DNA of 64,000 bases from CAYMZZ01 sp047600605 (GTDB taxonomy: Bacteria; Bacteroidota; Bacteroidia; Chitinophagales; Chitinophagaceae): positions 1,674,001 through 1,738,000 of the forward strand of contig JASGKK010000001.1 in the NCBI GenBank assembly GCA_047600605.1. Direction: 5' to 3'. Both the position numbers and the translations under genes were made by a program. The notes below the pieces were generated by a model. It did not search any database. It was not told where the DNA came from and saw only the letters and a program-made list of their open reading frames with translations. Below, piece after piece: positions 25,101-38,281 of this stretch (positions within the stretch are counted from its first letter, which is position 1; each line of letters begins with the position of its first letter).

Positions 25101-26462
25101 TTATAATTCTTTTACCTTGATACTGCGGAACTGCACGGCATTGCCATGCTCCTGCAATAAAATATGTCCTTTGGGCGCTTCGCCAAAGTTGGGCCATACT
25201 TTGTACTTGCTCATAGCTACCAGCTCACGAAACGCTGCGGAACCACGATCATACTCCAGCACCTTAATACCATTGAGATAATGCTCTACATGATTGTTGG
25301 GATAAACAACAATACGTCCCCAGTTCCATTCTCCCGGCTGATGTATGAAGCGGCTTTGCTTTTCAGCTTTGATCAGATCATAAAGCGATGCCAGGGTTCT
25401 GTTGCCCTCCCGGCCCAGCTTGGCATCGGCATGCAGTGTATCATCCAGCAATTGGTATTCGAGTCCGATAGCTGATCCGCTATTATTTTCAGAAAGTGTT
25501 ACAAAATATTTTACACCACTGTTGGCACCTGGTGCAAGCTTAAATTCGAAGGAAAGATCAAAAGCGCTGAATTGCGCTGTGCTTATGATATCTCCTCCAT
25601 TGGTTGACTCGGCTCCGTTTGAAGGTAATACACCCAGTATGCCGTCTTTTATTTGCCAGCCTTTGGCAGGAAATTCGTTTTTATACGCTCCTTTCCAACC
25701 GGCGGAACTTTTTCCATCGAATAATAATTTCCAGCCGCCTGCTTTTTCAAATGGGGTAAGTGTATTGGGGACGGTATTGACAGCATAGATAGATGTGGGA
25801 AAAGGGAGTGGCTCAAAATGTCCGGTACGAATGCGGATATTTTTCCACCAGATACGTTTTCCGGCCATAGATGCCTTGCCAATGCTGTGTACCTGCAGGG
25901 CGATAAATCCGGATACATCCGCACGATCAATGAGGCAGGCAGCCGGTTTGTCGTTGATCCATGTCTTAATGGTCTCTCCCATACATTGCACTCTTATCCG
26001 GTTGTATACACCCACTTCCAGCCGATCCTGAGCTGATGGGTTGAGCGAAAGCGGGTATAGCCAGTCGCGGCGGCCTTCATCATATATTCCTGCTGTCCAG
26101 CGACGGGCAGAGGGGTCCAGTTCATACTGGTAGCCATAGACTTTCCCCTTGCCCTTGTTGGCGGCAGCATCATAATGGCTTCTGAACTGAATGCCTGAGT
26201 TGGAGCTGCTGTCTTCGATCTTTACTTCCAGCTCTAAAATAAAATCGCCATATGTTTTTTCAGTGATCAGAAATGTATTGGGGCTACCGGGTACTGTAGT
26301 GCCAACGATAGCACCATCTTCTACCGTGTATTTTGCGGTGCCTGCTACTTGTTTCCATCCCTGGAGTGTTTTGCCATCAAAAAGAGAATGCCATGCGTTT
26401 TTTTGCGCTAACAGATCTGAGTAAAGGCATAGGAGAAGAAAAAAAACGACAGATTGTTTCAT
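25101..26462 (-). CDS. Secreted 3-keto-disaccharide hydrolase-like protein, two DUF1080 domains
   Basis: A 453-residue protein with a signal peptide (about 1-19) and two concanavalin-like DUF1080 domains: about 24-215 (HSLFDGKTLQGWKQV...GIQFRSHYD) and about 240-453 (KLLFDGKSSAGWKG...GVKYFVTL). This family (PF06439) includes enzymes that cleave 3-keto-glycosides produced by Gfo/Idh/MocA oxidoreductases, and here such oxidoreductases flank it on both sides. It is likely periplasmic. The duplication within one chain is common in the family. Activity is inferred from family and context. Confidence 0.88.
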   Translation of the reverse strand: MKQSVVFFLLLCLYSDLLAQKNAWHSLFDGKTLQGWKQVAGTAKYTVEDGAIVGTTVPGSPNTFLITEKTYGDFILELEVKIEDSSSNSGIQFRSHYDAAANKGKGKVYGYQYELDPSARRWTAGIYDEGRRDWLYPLSLNPSAQDRLEVGVYNRIRVQCMGETIKTWINDKPAACLIDRADVSGFIALQVHSIGKASMAGKRIWWKNIRIRTGHFEPLPFPTSIYAVNTVPNTLTPFEKAGGWKLLFDGKSSAGWKGAYKNEFPAKGWQIKDGILGVLPSNGAESTNGGDIISTAQFSAFDLSFEFKLAPGANSGVKYFVTLSENNSGSAIGLEYQLLDDTLHADAKLGREGNRTLASLYDLIKAEKQSRFIHQPGEWNWGRIVVYPNNHVEHYLNGIKVLEYDRGSAAFRELVAMSKYKVWPNFGEAPKGHILLQEHGNAVQFRSIKVKEL

Positions 26463-26529
26463 ACGCCAATCGTTTGGTAGGGGTTATTCAGGGAAGTTAC
26501 TGCAAATACCGGTTCATGCAGCAGCTTGT

Positions 26530-27714
26530 TCAGAAATTGTATTCCGGCTTCCAGGAGAGTATCTTATGTGAAAAAATCGCTTCATTGGCCAGGTGTACAC
26601 AAACGGCCGTTGTTGCACCCGTTCTTACATTCGATACCGGCTGTGCCCCTGTCTTCACACTGTTATAAAATTCTTTTAATGCATACCAGGTGCCGTCCTG
26701 CATTTTTTCATTCACAATAGAAACACCTCCATCTGTATTCCATTCGAGGCGGGTGGCACCACTCACGCCATCTACCGTCTGCAGTTCTTTTTTAGCTGCC
26801 TCTTCGGGATAAAATACTCCCTTATCGGGCAGGAGAGAAACCATACCCTTTGTACCTTTTATTTTGAAGATATAGCCTTCGTGGGCATTGGCACAGGTGG
26901 CTCCAAAATTGCCAATCATTCCTTTTTCTTTATATCGCAGCAGTACCTGTACATTATCGTAGGTTTCGCGTCCGTCATTAAAATGATCTATCCCTCCTGT
27001 GCCCATCACTTCATCAGGATGGGTATCAAAGGCCCAATTGATAAAATCCATCTGGTGCGAAAGTAATTCGGCTGGTAAACCACCCGAATAGCGTTTATAC
27101 ATCCGCCAGTTGATCTGCTCATCTGTATAACCTGCCGGCACAGGGCGACGCCAGTTCCAGTTCCTGTCCCAGCGGCAATTGATCTGCGTTACATCTCCCA
27201 GGTATCCTTTGCTGATCATTTCCTTTACTTTAAAATAAAGCGGCGTATACCTGTACTGATGCCCTACAACCAGTGTTTGTTTGGGGTAACGTGCGCAAAG
27301 CTTTACGAGTTGCTGCGCCTCTGGTATATTGTAGGTCATCGTCTTTTCAAGATACACCGGTTTACCGGCCCGGATTGCATCGGCGGCAATAGCGTAATGC
27401 ATATACAGCGATGTGGCGACCACTACAGCATCTACATCTTTAGCTTCCAGCAGATGCCGGTAGTCCTTATAACTTTTGACAGGAGCCAGTTTTGCAGCAG
27501 CTTCCAGCCTGAAATCGAGGATATCGCAGATAGCCGTAACAGTATACTGATCTTTGAGCGATGCCATCATTTGCATGATGCCCTGCCCGCGATCGCCACA
27601 ACCAATAATACCGACGCGGATAATATCTTCCCTGCGAGCCAGGGCGGTTGCCGGAGACAACAACAATGCCCCGCTTAATAAACCTGTCATTTCCAGAAAA
27701 TGTCTTCTATCCAT
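26530..27714 (-). CDS. Exported Gfo/Idh/MocA family oxidoreductase (B) with a flavinylation-like motif
   Basis: A 394-residue enzyme with a Tat-type signal (MDRRHFLEMTGLLSGALLL). The Rossmann half (about 32-150) includes VGIIGCGDRGQG and LEKTMTYN (the EKP-type motif with M at the usual Pro); the substrate domain includes SGGLPAELLSHQMDFINW. At residues 315-321 it reads DGVSGAT, a perfect match to the Dxx(S/T)GAT site where ApbE attaches FMN to the Thr of NqrB/NqrC/RnfG-type proteins. apbE is 16 bases upstream on the same strand. Flavinylation is my inference; the plain NAD-dependent function is the conventional reading. Confidence 0.9.
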   Translation of the reverse strand: MDRRHFLEMTGLLSGALLLSPATALARREDIIRVGIIGCGDRGQGIMQMMASLKDQYTVTAICDILDFRLEAAAKLAPVKSYKDYRHLLEAKDVDAVVVATSLYMHYAIAADAIRAGKPVYLEKTMTYNIPEAQQLVKLCARYPKQTLVVGHQYRYTPLYFKVKEMISKGYLGDVTQINCRWDRNWNWRRPVPAGYTDEQINWRMYKRYSGGLPAELLSHQMDFINWAFDTHPDEVMGTGGIDHFNDGRETYDNVQVLLRYKEKGMIGNFGATCANAHEGYIFKIKGTKGMVSLLPDKGVFYPEEAAKKELQTVDGVSGATRLEWNTDGGVSIVNEKMQDGTWYALKEFYNSVKTGAQPVSNVRTGATTAVCVHLANEAIFSHKILSWKPEYNF

Positions 27715-27730
27715 ATACAGTCATGAAGAT

Positions 27731-28756
27731 TTAAGGTTTCAGTAATCGTTTAAACCGGCTGCTCATGGTATCGGTTACCGATCCATCGGCGCGGTGATAA
27801 ATGAAATGAGCTGCCAGTGCCGGTCGTTTTTCTATAAATCGCAGCGCCTGCTGCAAACCCATACCCATGAGGGCATTGTCGAGTGCATCGGCGGTCATGG
27901 CATCGGGTGCCACTATCGTAACGCTGATCAATTCATTGCTGATCGGGTAACCGCTGCGCGGATCCAGCAGATGACTGCGACGTTTCCCGTTTGTTTCGTG
28001 ATAACGCCGGTAATTGCCCGAGGTGGTCACTGCCCCTTTATCGAGATAGATCACCTGCTCCATCACTGGTTCAAAATCGTTTTCGCCCGGAGCCTCAATA
28101 CCAATACTCATCTTTTGTCCCGCGGGTTGTTTACGTCCCTTTACACGCAATTCTCCACCCAATTCCACCAGGTAATGGTGAATACGAAGTGTCTCCAGTC
28201 TGCCGGCTACCAGGTCTACCGCGTAGCCCTGTGCTATACCATTCGGATCCAGTTGTACACAGGGTTTTGTTTTATATAACCAGTTGCCTTTTATCCGGAT
28301 CTTATCACTGCCAATACAAGTCAGCAGATTTCGTACAGTAGCCGAATCAGGCAAAGGCTGCTCGCCTGCCGGGCCAAATCCCCAGGCGCTGGTGAGCGGA
28401 AATACGGTCATATCAAAAATGCCGCCGGTGATACGACTGGTTTCCAGGGCTGCCTTTACCACTTTGCGCATATGCTGATCCATTTGTACCGCCCCGGCCG
28501 AAGCATTGAACTTATTGACCAGTGAATAAGGTTTGTATAATGATAAAGAACTATCTACCTGATCAAATATGCTGTCTATCATTGACTGTGTAAGCAGCGA
28601 GTCGCTGGCATAATACGTGATATGGTACGTAGTACCCTGAGCCCGTCCGCTGATATAAAAACGCCGGAGTTCGGGAGGCCTGTACGAGAGGATCAGGGTG
28701 ACAGTCAATAAAAGAACCGCTACTATTCTTATTAAACGCATAATTTTTACAGGCAT
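27731..28756 (-). CDS. apbE: FAD:protein FMN transferase
   Basis: A 341-residue ApbE family protein. It transfers FMN from FAD to a Thr in target proteins outside the cytoplasm. An N-terminal membrane segment (about 6-25) has no lipobox Cys. Family motifs: SLSLYKPYSLVNKFN, DPNGIAQGYAVD, HLLDPRSGYP and the metal/FAD-binding DAMTADALDNALMGMG near the end. Its ATG shares a base with the stop of the preceding DUF4440 gene (TAATG), and the Gfo/Idh/MocA gene follows after 16 bases, so all three are tightly coupled. No Nqr or Rnf genes are in the window, so the neighbouring oxidoreductase is the natural candidate target. M6 at 28741 is an alternative start. Confidence 0.94.
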   Translation of the reverse strand: MPVKIMRLIRIVAVLLLTVTLILSYRPPELRRFYISGRAQGTTYHITYYASDSLLTQSMIDSIFDQVDSSLSLYKPYSLVNKFNASAGAVQMDQHMRKVVKAALETSRITGGIFDMTVFPLTSAWGFGPAGEQPLPDSATVRNLLTCIGSDKIRIKGNWLYKTKPCVQLDPNGIAQGYAVDLVAGRLETLRIHHYLVELGGELRVKGRKQPAGQKMSIGIEAPGENDFEPVMEQVIYLDKGAVTTSGNYRRYHETNGKRRSHLLDPRSGYPISNELISVTIVAPDAMTADALDNALMGMGLQQALRFIEKRPALAAHFIYHRADGSVTDTMSSRFKRLLKP

Positions 28757-29202
28757 TAACGCACAAGATTTGCATGTTCAGCTGTCAGTTGCCAGCTGGT
28801 ATCGGTCTTTACCCAGAAGGTGGTATATCGCTCATGCACTGTTAGCTGATTGCCCCGGTATGACCCGGTGCCACGGAACTCACCCAGTAATACAGCTGTA
28901 TTCCCATATATACGAACGGAAACGTTTTCACTACGTGCACTCTCCCATTTAAGTTCAGAAGTAGCCACATTGAGCAGCTGCTCCTGGCGGTTCAATAAGC
29001 GGCCATCGGGATTGACAAGGGTGAAGTCGGTCGCAAACAGTTTGTTCAAAGCAACTGTATCACCTTTCAGGAGGGCGCTGTCGTATTTATCATTTAAGCG
29101 CATTAACTGGGCTGAATAATCCGGCGTTTTGGCTGAGTCACTGCAGGAGAGCAGGAATGCCAATATTATTACCGCTAAAAAGAAGCTGCATGATTTATGC
29201 AT
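28756..29202 (-). CDS. DUF4440/NTF2-like lipoprotein
   Basis: A 148-residue protein with a lipoprotein signal (LAFLLSC, Cys at about 20) and an NTF2-like cone fold typical of DUF4440 (MRLNDKYDSALLKGDTVALNKLFATDFTLVNPDGRLLNRQEQL...FWVKTDTSWQLTAEH). Such domains bind small ligands or are catalytically simple. It is the first gene of the cluster and overlaps apbE by one base; a promoter lies just upstream. Confidence 0.85.
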   Translation of the reverse strand: MHKSCSFFLAVIILAFLLSCSDSAKTPDYSAQLMRLNDKYDSALLKGDTVALNKLFATDFTLVNPDGRLLNRQEQLLNVATSELKWESARSENVSVRIYGNTAVLLGEFRGTGSYRGNQLTVHERYTTFWVKTDTSWQLTAEHANLVR

Positions 29203-29220
29203 AATCAGAGGCTTTGAGAG

Positions 29221-29251
29221 GAAAGTTACGAACTATGGCAGGATCAGCCAA
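29221..29251 (-). promoter_or_regulatory. Promoter of the DUF4440-apbE-Gfo/Idh cluster
   Basis: On the minus strand, TTG (29251-29249) and TAACTTTC (29228-29221, one mismatch to TAnnTTTG) are 20 bases apart. The first start codon is 19 bases downstream of the -7 box. Confidence 0.55.
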
Positions 29252-29456
29252 TCCTTATTCTACATTTCCGTTATGCGCACAATTTGTGGTATACTGCGTT
29301 TTCTATAGACGCGTCATTCTGCACGAGATGCAGATAAGCCCTTGCTGATATTTCAAAACTGAACTTCCTACGGAGAGAAGCAGGGCTCCGCGTGTCCTAA
29401 AAAAGAACAATGCCGGCGAATGGAGACACAGTACACACGCTGTGCTGCCGGCACAT

Positions 29457-30062
29457 CTATTCTGCCGGTTGTATGCTGGTAAGAAATTGCATGAGTTCAG
29501 TAGCCGCCTGCAGTGCAGGTGACGCCAATGGATCGCCGAAGAGATTATTTATTGGCGCCTCACCAAAATAAAGTCCATCTGCCACCAGAAAGCTGATACG
29601 GGCCATACCCGGTGCAGGGGCAGGTCGCCGTGGCTGATTCCAGGGGCCGATCTGCGCCACTACGCTGGCAGATGCAGCAAACAACTGGTCGATGAGTGAA
29701 CGGGAGCGGCTGTCTGTTCCATTTTCCCAGATAATGACACGGCCGGTATGGTGCAAAAAGCGGGCAGTGCCGTCGGCATAGGCAGCCAGTACATCGAGCC
29801 CTTCTGACAGCGCTACTTCTACCACTACGCCGAGGAGTTCTTTGGTAGCAATGGCCTGGCCAGTCTGCCGCAATTGATGATAAGCCAGTAAACGGATACG
29901 GGATTCCTGTGCCGGGTCTGCCGCCAATGCATTCAATGCGGTTTTATCAGCAGCTGTTGCCAGCATAGTATAGGGGAAAGTATACGGTGCTTGCTGATTG
30001 GCCAGGTACAGTTGTGGCTCATCACAAAACAATAAAGAGTATAACATGGAGGCGGCTGGCAT
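29457..30062 (-). CDS. Hypothetical protein
   Basis: A 201-residue soluble protein that I cannot name. It has no signal peptide. The middle reads LLGVVVEVALSEGLDVLAAYADGTARFLHHTGRVIIWE and IGPWNQPRRPAPAPGMARISFLVADGLYFGE, an alternating beta pattern seen in uncharacterised Bacteroidota proteins. M6 (30047) is an alternative start. The 254 bases downstream of it towards the DUF4440 gene hold only a GC-rich hairpin-like stretch. Confidence 0.6.
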   Translation of the reverse strand: MPAASMLYSLLFCDEPQLYLANQQAPYTFPYTMLATAADKTALNALAADPAQESRIRLLAYHQLRQTGQAIATKELLGVVVEVALSEGLDVLAAYADGTARFLHHTGRVIIWENGTDSRSRSLIDQLFAASASVVAQIGPWNQPRRPAPAPGMARISFLVADGLYFGEAPINNLFGDPLASPALQAATELMQFLTSIQPAE

Positions 30063-30167
30063 ATGCTGATTGTTTTTGGGGTAAAATAAAGAATCCCATT
30101 TCCTGGTATAAACTTAAACTGATGGATCTTTATCTGATCAGGATTTCCAGTAAACGGCGTGCGGCTA

Positions 30168-30587
30168 TTAGTCATTGGCACCGGAGACCGGTTTTTTGGA
30201 TTTGCGTCGCCTTTCCTTCATATGTTTCATATCATATAATACGTAGCTTTTCTCTTCTGCTTTATCCCGGAGAAACAGGTTGAGCTCGCCTTTTTTAATT
30301 GTTCCCGAAGCATAGTGTTCAGCTATATTTCCTTTCATGCAGCTATTCAGGAAAATACTGTCTTCTTTCAGGACATAGGTACCGGTGAGTTTGTTCATAC
30401 GCAGTCCCAGCAGGCTTGTATACGATTTAAAATAGCCTTTTCTTTTCAGGAGGATCACTTCATCGGTGATTTTGGACTGGTTCACTGCCTTTAAAATTGT
30501 TCTTTTATTCTTAAAGCAAGGCCCGGGTTTTGCCCATACAGGCAGGGTGATAAACAGGTATGCCGGTATCAGGAAATACTTGTGCAT
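30168..30587 (-). CDS. Small secreted hypothetical protein
   Basis: A 139-residue protein with a signal peptide (MHKYFLIPAYLFITLPVWA) and a short beta-rich body (VILLKRKGYFKSY, LNLFLRDKAEEKSYVLYDM) ending in a strongly basic tail (MKERRRKSKKP). No family recognised. Its codon use and A/T content resemble its neighbours. Confidence 0.6.
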   Translation of the reverse strand: MHKYFLIPAYLFITLPVWAKPGPCFKNKRTILKAVNQSKITDEVILLKRKGYFKSYTSLLGLRMNKLTGTYVLKEDSIFLNSCMKGNIAEHYASGTIKKGELNLFLRDKAEEKSYVLYDMKHMKERRRKSKKPVSGAND

Positions 30588-30677
30588 CGACAGCTATTTA
30601 CGGAAAGCTACGATGTTTGATTACAAAAAACTGTTAAGTCTGTGCAGGTTGCTCTCCTCACAACTGTGATTCTTTAT

Positions 30678-31097
30678 TTACTTCCCCCAGGCAGGTATTT
30701 TGATCATGATCGATCCCGCGGCCAGGTCGTGAATAGCTCTCTTTTCAGGGTTCGTACTAATGGTAATAAATGACAGCCATCCTAATAAAAACTTTATTAC
30801 ATACCGGACAAGGGCCAAAAGGAAATTGATCCGCTGGTTTGGTTTCCCATATTCGCGTACTCTTATTTTCATCAGATAATTGCCCAGCGTGCTTCCCAGT
30901 GAAGTAGCCAGCGGTTCATACACGAGCCACAAGGTCAAAAATATTACGATACGTACCCAATCCGGCACAGGACCAAAACGGTCAAGTGCAGCGGCAGCAA
31001 CAAACATGAGCGAAATGATCAGTAAAGTATCAATGAATGTAGATTGTACTCGCTCCTTCAGCGAAGGAAAACTGATAGTGTTGGCAGGGCTATGCAT
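30678..31097 (-). CDS. RDD family membrane protein
   Basis: A 139-residue membrane protein when started at 31097 (MHSPANTISF); the open frame runs 39 residues further but that extension looks unnatural. It has three membrane segments and the RDD pattern: an Arg and Asp near the first helix (KERVQSTFIDTLLI), then GNYLMKIRVREYGKPNQRIN after the second. RDD proteins are small integral membrane proteins, some acting as ion antiporters; no function can be assigned here. Confidence 0.75.
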   Translation of the reverse strand: MHSPANTISFPSLKERVQSTFIDTLLIISLMFVAAAALDRFGPVPDWVRIVIFLTLWLVYEPLATSLGSTLGNYLMKIRVREYGKPNQRINFLLALVRYVIKFLLGWLSFITISTNPEKRAIHDLAAGSIMIKIPAWGK

Positions 31098-31308
31098 GCA
31101 GTTGAATTGGCAGAAAAAGATATAGCTTTTTCTCTTACAATCAAATGGCGTTAGAAGAAATCGAATATAATAGCGATAAAGTAACCCAGCATTTCCAGCA
31201 GATCGCCCAGCCAATCCTGGCTATGGAGAAAACGTTTTTTTCTTTTTGGCTCTTGCATGTTATTTACTATACTTTTTCCGTAGGTACAGTTACAACAAAT
31301 CTATTAGA

Positions 31309-31875
31309 TCAGGCTGGTAAATCCGAATTGGTATCCTGTTTTAAAGGCTCACTTGCCTGCTCTTTAACCAGAAATTGGCATATTCTTTTCCTTTCGCCAA
31401 TAATCAGTAATGCCAGTATGATTCTCACAACCGAAACACTAACGGGCGACCAGTCCGTTTTAGCGGGTATTGTAAGTCTGGTCATGTAATTCTGTTGCCA
31501 GGCTGTATAAATGTTTTTTACAAGTCCTGGTAGTTCCCAGAAAAGAATAACCGCTCCTGTAATGATCAGTCCCATCTGAATAATGGAGCGGGAATTAATA
31601 TTGAATTGGAAAACGGATTCGGAAAACCCTTTGTCCAATCCGAATTTATCAATTAAAATTTCAGTTTTAAAAATCAACCAGTACCCAAGAGCCAGTACTA
31701 TAAGAATATAGATCAAGGTTATGAAAATGCCGAAAAGCACATCGGTTCCAGAAATTCCATAATAAAACATATACCATACCGAGGATATGAGTTCTGTAAC
31801 GGATAGGACTAATGCTCTTAATAAGATTATACCTAATACACGAAGAATTACAATAAGGAGGCTACGTGGTGTCAT
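31309..31875 (-). CDS. Hypothetical multi-pass membrane protein
   Basis: A 188-residue protein with four likely membrane segments (about 6-30, 46-68, 93-113, 142-160) and a polar C-terminal tail. I recognise no family. It lies in a run of minus-strand small membrane-protein genes and is A/T-richer than most of the window. Confidence 0.6.
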   Translation of the reverse strand: MTPRSLLIVILRVLGIILLRALVLSVTELISSVWYMFYYGISGTDVLFGIFITLIYILIVLALGYWLIFKTEILIDKFGLDKGFSESVFQFNINSRSIIQMGLIITGAVILFWELPGLVKNIYTAWQQNYMTRLTIPAKTDWSPVSVSVVRIILALLIIGERKRICQFLVKEQASEPLKQDTNSDLPA

Positions 31876-31913
31876 GGTGGTTGATTTGTAAAAGTCTTTT
31901 ATGTTCTATTCTG

Positions 31914-32747
31914 TTAGCCAATACCTGTAAAAAAGTCAAACAGAGTATGCCCCAGGTTTCTCCAGCCAGGCGTATCAAACAGGTAGACTTCCATACTTTG
32001 TTCAATGATAATAAATAATCCGCCATACAGCCAGGAGGGGTGAATACGATGCTGCCGCCACCAGTCCCAGGCCCAGGCTATCAGAATGAGGCTATCGGCG
32101 AGTACCAGGGCAAACCATATTTCGGGTCTTGGTATGTTGGGAAAATAATGGCGAAAGCGAAACCAGGCGGGCCAGAGCAGTACGATGGTGGCCAGTACCA
32201 TGATGCGTTTATGGTAGACCGGTTTACGTCTCCAGGCAATAGCAAGAGAGACGAGGGTAAAAAAGATCAGGCCGGAAGTAAGGGTGCCTATAATACCTGA
32301 GTAAGCGATGCCGCCGAGTCCGGCTGCCAGTTCGCGCCGCACCTGGAATATGCCTACCGGTATCATGGTGATGAGGATCCCCAATGCAAGGAAGAGGCCG
32401 ATGCGTCCGAGGCGCATATGCAGGCGTGTTTTCTTACGGCGTACCAGGAGAGATTGGGCCAGGAAAAGCAGTACCCAACTGAAGGCGAAGGCACCATGAA
32501 TATAGATAACGGGAGGGGCGGAAAAGCGGCCCTGGATGGATGGTGAGAGGAAGGTCTTACCAAATCCGATGAGTACAGCAAGCAGGGCAATTAATCCTAT
32601 TCCGACGAAAAAGAATGTTTTGTGTTTGGGAGTTGGAAAGGTCAATGGCAGTTGGTTTGTCCATTGAATATAGTAAAAAGTGCTCAGTGGCCGGTCGTCA
32701 GTTTTATGCGGGTGAAAGGTTAGGCATTGGGGCCAGAAGCTGATCAT
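31914..32747 (-). CDS. Hypothetical seven-helix membrane protein
   Basis: Up to 277 residues with about seven membrane segments from residue 45 onward. The pattern HGAFAFSWVLLFLAQSLLVRRKKTRLHMRLGRIG is shared with DUF2306/cytochrome-like uncharacterised membrane proteins (paired histidines on neighbouring helices). The first 40 residues are polar and may not be translated; no better Met is available before the first helix. Function unknown. Confidence 0.6.
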   Translation of the reverse strand: MISFWPQCLTFHPHKTDDRPLSTFYYIQWTNQLPLTFPTPKHKTFFFVGIGLIALLAVLIGFGKTFLSPSIQGRFSAPPVIYIHGAFAFSWVLLFLAQSLLVRRKKTRLHMRLGRIGLFLALGILITMIPVGIFQVRRELAAGLGGIAYSGIIGTLTSGLIFFTLVSLAIAWRRKPVYHKRIMVLATIVLLWPAWFRFRHYFPNIPRPEIWFALVLADSLILIAWAWDWWRQHRIHPSWLYGGLFIIIEQSMEVYLFDTPGWRNLGHTLFDFFTGIG

Positions 32748-32769
32748 TAGTCACTGACAGGCAAAAAAA

Positions 32770-32793
32770 AGCCCCTCGATTTCTCGAAGGGCT
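32770..32793 (-). terminator. rRNA operon terminator
   Basis: A 10-bp stem (32770-32779 with 32784-32793, one G-U pair) with a 4-base loop followed on the minus strand by eight U. It lies just after the 5S gene. Confidence 0.9.
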
Positions 32794-32800
32794 CAATAAA

Positions 32801-32911
32801 TATGGCAGCTACCTACTCTCCCGCATTGTGGTGCAGTACCATCGGCCATGAGGGGCTTAACTTCTCTGTTCGGTATGGGAAGAGGTGAACACCCTCGGCA
32901 AAACCACCATA
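32801..32911 (-). rRNA. rrf: 5S ribosomal RNA
   Basis: About 111 bases recognised by the conserved loop text (complement of CCATCGGCC and CTTCTCTGTTCGG(T)ATGGG) and by complementary ends (TATGGCAGCTACC against ACCACCATA). It is the last gene of the rRNA operon. Ends are estimated to within a few bases. Confidence 0.93.
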
Positions 32912-32916
32912 AAAAG

Positions 32917-33009
32917 GTAATAAGTGGTAAGTTTTAGGTTATAAGTTTTGAGTGCAGCGGTTTAAAACAGATTAAACGTATCACTTAAAACTTATTACTT
33001 ACTACTTAA
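32917..33009. repeat. TAAGT/ACTTA dispersed repeat inside the 23S-5S spacer
   Basis: TAAGTGGTAAGTTTTAGG (from 32921) and ACTTATTACTTACTACTTA (to 33009) face each other imperfectly. It belongs to the family found between protein genes at 19919 and 23577 but here lies within a transcribed rRNA spacer. Confidence 0.7.
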
Positions 33010-33017
33010 ATAAGATC

Positions 33018-36023
<3,006 letters not shown>

Positions 36024-36038
36024 TCAAAGAGCTTAGTT

Positions 36039-36070
36039 GATTTGAAAATTTGAGAATTTGAAGATGTGAA
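36039..36070. repeat. GATTTGAAAATTTGAG-type repeat in the tRNA-Ala/23S spacer
   Basis: A two-to-three-unit copy of the repeat found between protein genes at 9546, 43666, 43771 and 49496. Confidence 0.7.
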
Positions 36071-36166
36071 TCTTTCGATTCTCTTTCAAAAAAACTGTCT
36101 GCAGATAATATGGTTTCGAACCATCATTCGCCTCTCAGGCATTATCTATTATAAAAGAACTTTTGT

Positions 36167-36243
36167 GGTGGAGGATATCGGAGTCGAACCGATGACCCCC
36201 TGCGTGCAAGGCAGGTGCTCTAGCCAACTGAGCTAACCCCCCA
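36167..36243 (-). tRNA. tRNA-Ala (anticodon UGC)
   Basis: Cloverleaf on the minus strand: 7-bp acceptor (GGGGGGT with ATCCTCC, two G-U pairs), D arm TTAGCTCAGTTGGCTAGAGC, anticodon loop CTTGCAC and T arm GGTTCGACTCC. The 3' CCA is encoded. It lies in the 16S-23S spacer. Confidence 0.97.
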
Positions 36244-36245
36244 TA

Positions 36246-36322
36246 ATAAGGTGAAAGCTGTGAGCTGGAAGGTCAAAGGTCTTAGCCTTTCGCCTTACGC
36301 CTTTTTACCTTTTACCTTTTAG
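36246..36322. repeat. AAGGT/ACCTT-type repeat between the two tRNAs
   Basis: Left part rich in AAGGTGAAAG/AAGGTCAAAGG, right part in CGCCTTACGCC/TTTTACC, an imperfect inverted repeat. It looks like another of the local intergenic repeat families. Confidence 0.5.
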
Positions 36323-36397
36323 TAGACCCGAGCAGATTTGAACTGCTGACCCCTACATTATCAGTGTAGTGCTCTAACCAGGCTGAGCTACGGATCT
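36323..36397 (-). tRNA. tRNA-Ile (anticodon GAU)
   Basis: Cloverleaf on the minus strand with 7-bp acceptor AGATCCG/CGGGTCT, D arm TAGCTCAGCCTGGTTAGAGC, anticodon loop CTGATAA and T arm AGTTCAAATCTGC. CCA is not encoded (genomic ACT), unlike the neighbouring tRNA-Ala. Confidence 0.97.
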
Positions 36398-36454
36398 GTA
36401 ATTTGTAGCCCCCGTGTTATCGGGTTACTATTTTATGAAAAAGAACTTTAAAAA

Positions 36455-38216
<1,762 letters not shown>

Positions 38217-38281
38217 AGATCTTTAGACGCTTATTTTCGCTTCAGCCGTTTTACCAGCTGCCCCATTTTCGATTGGGAGTG

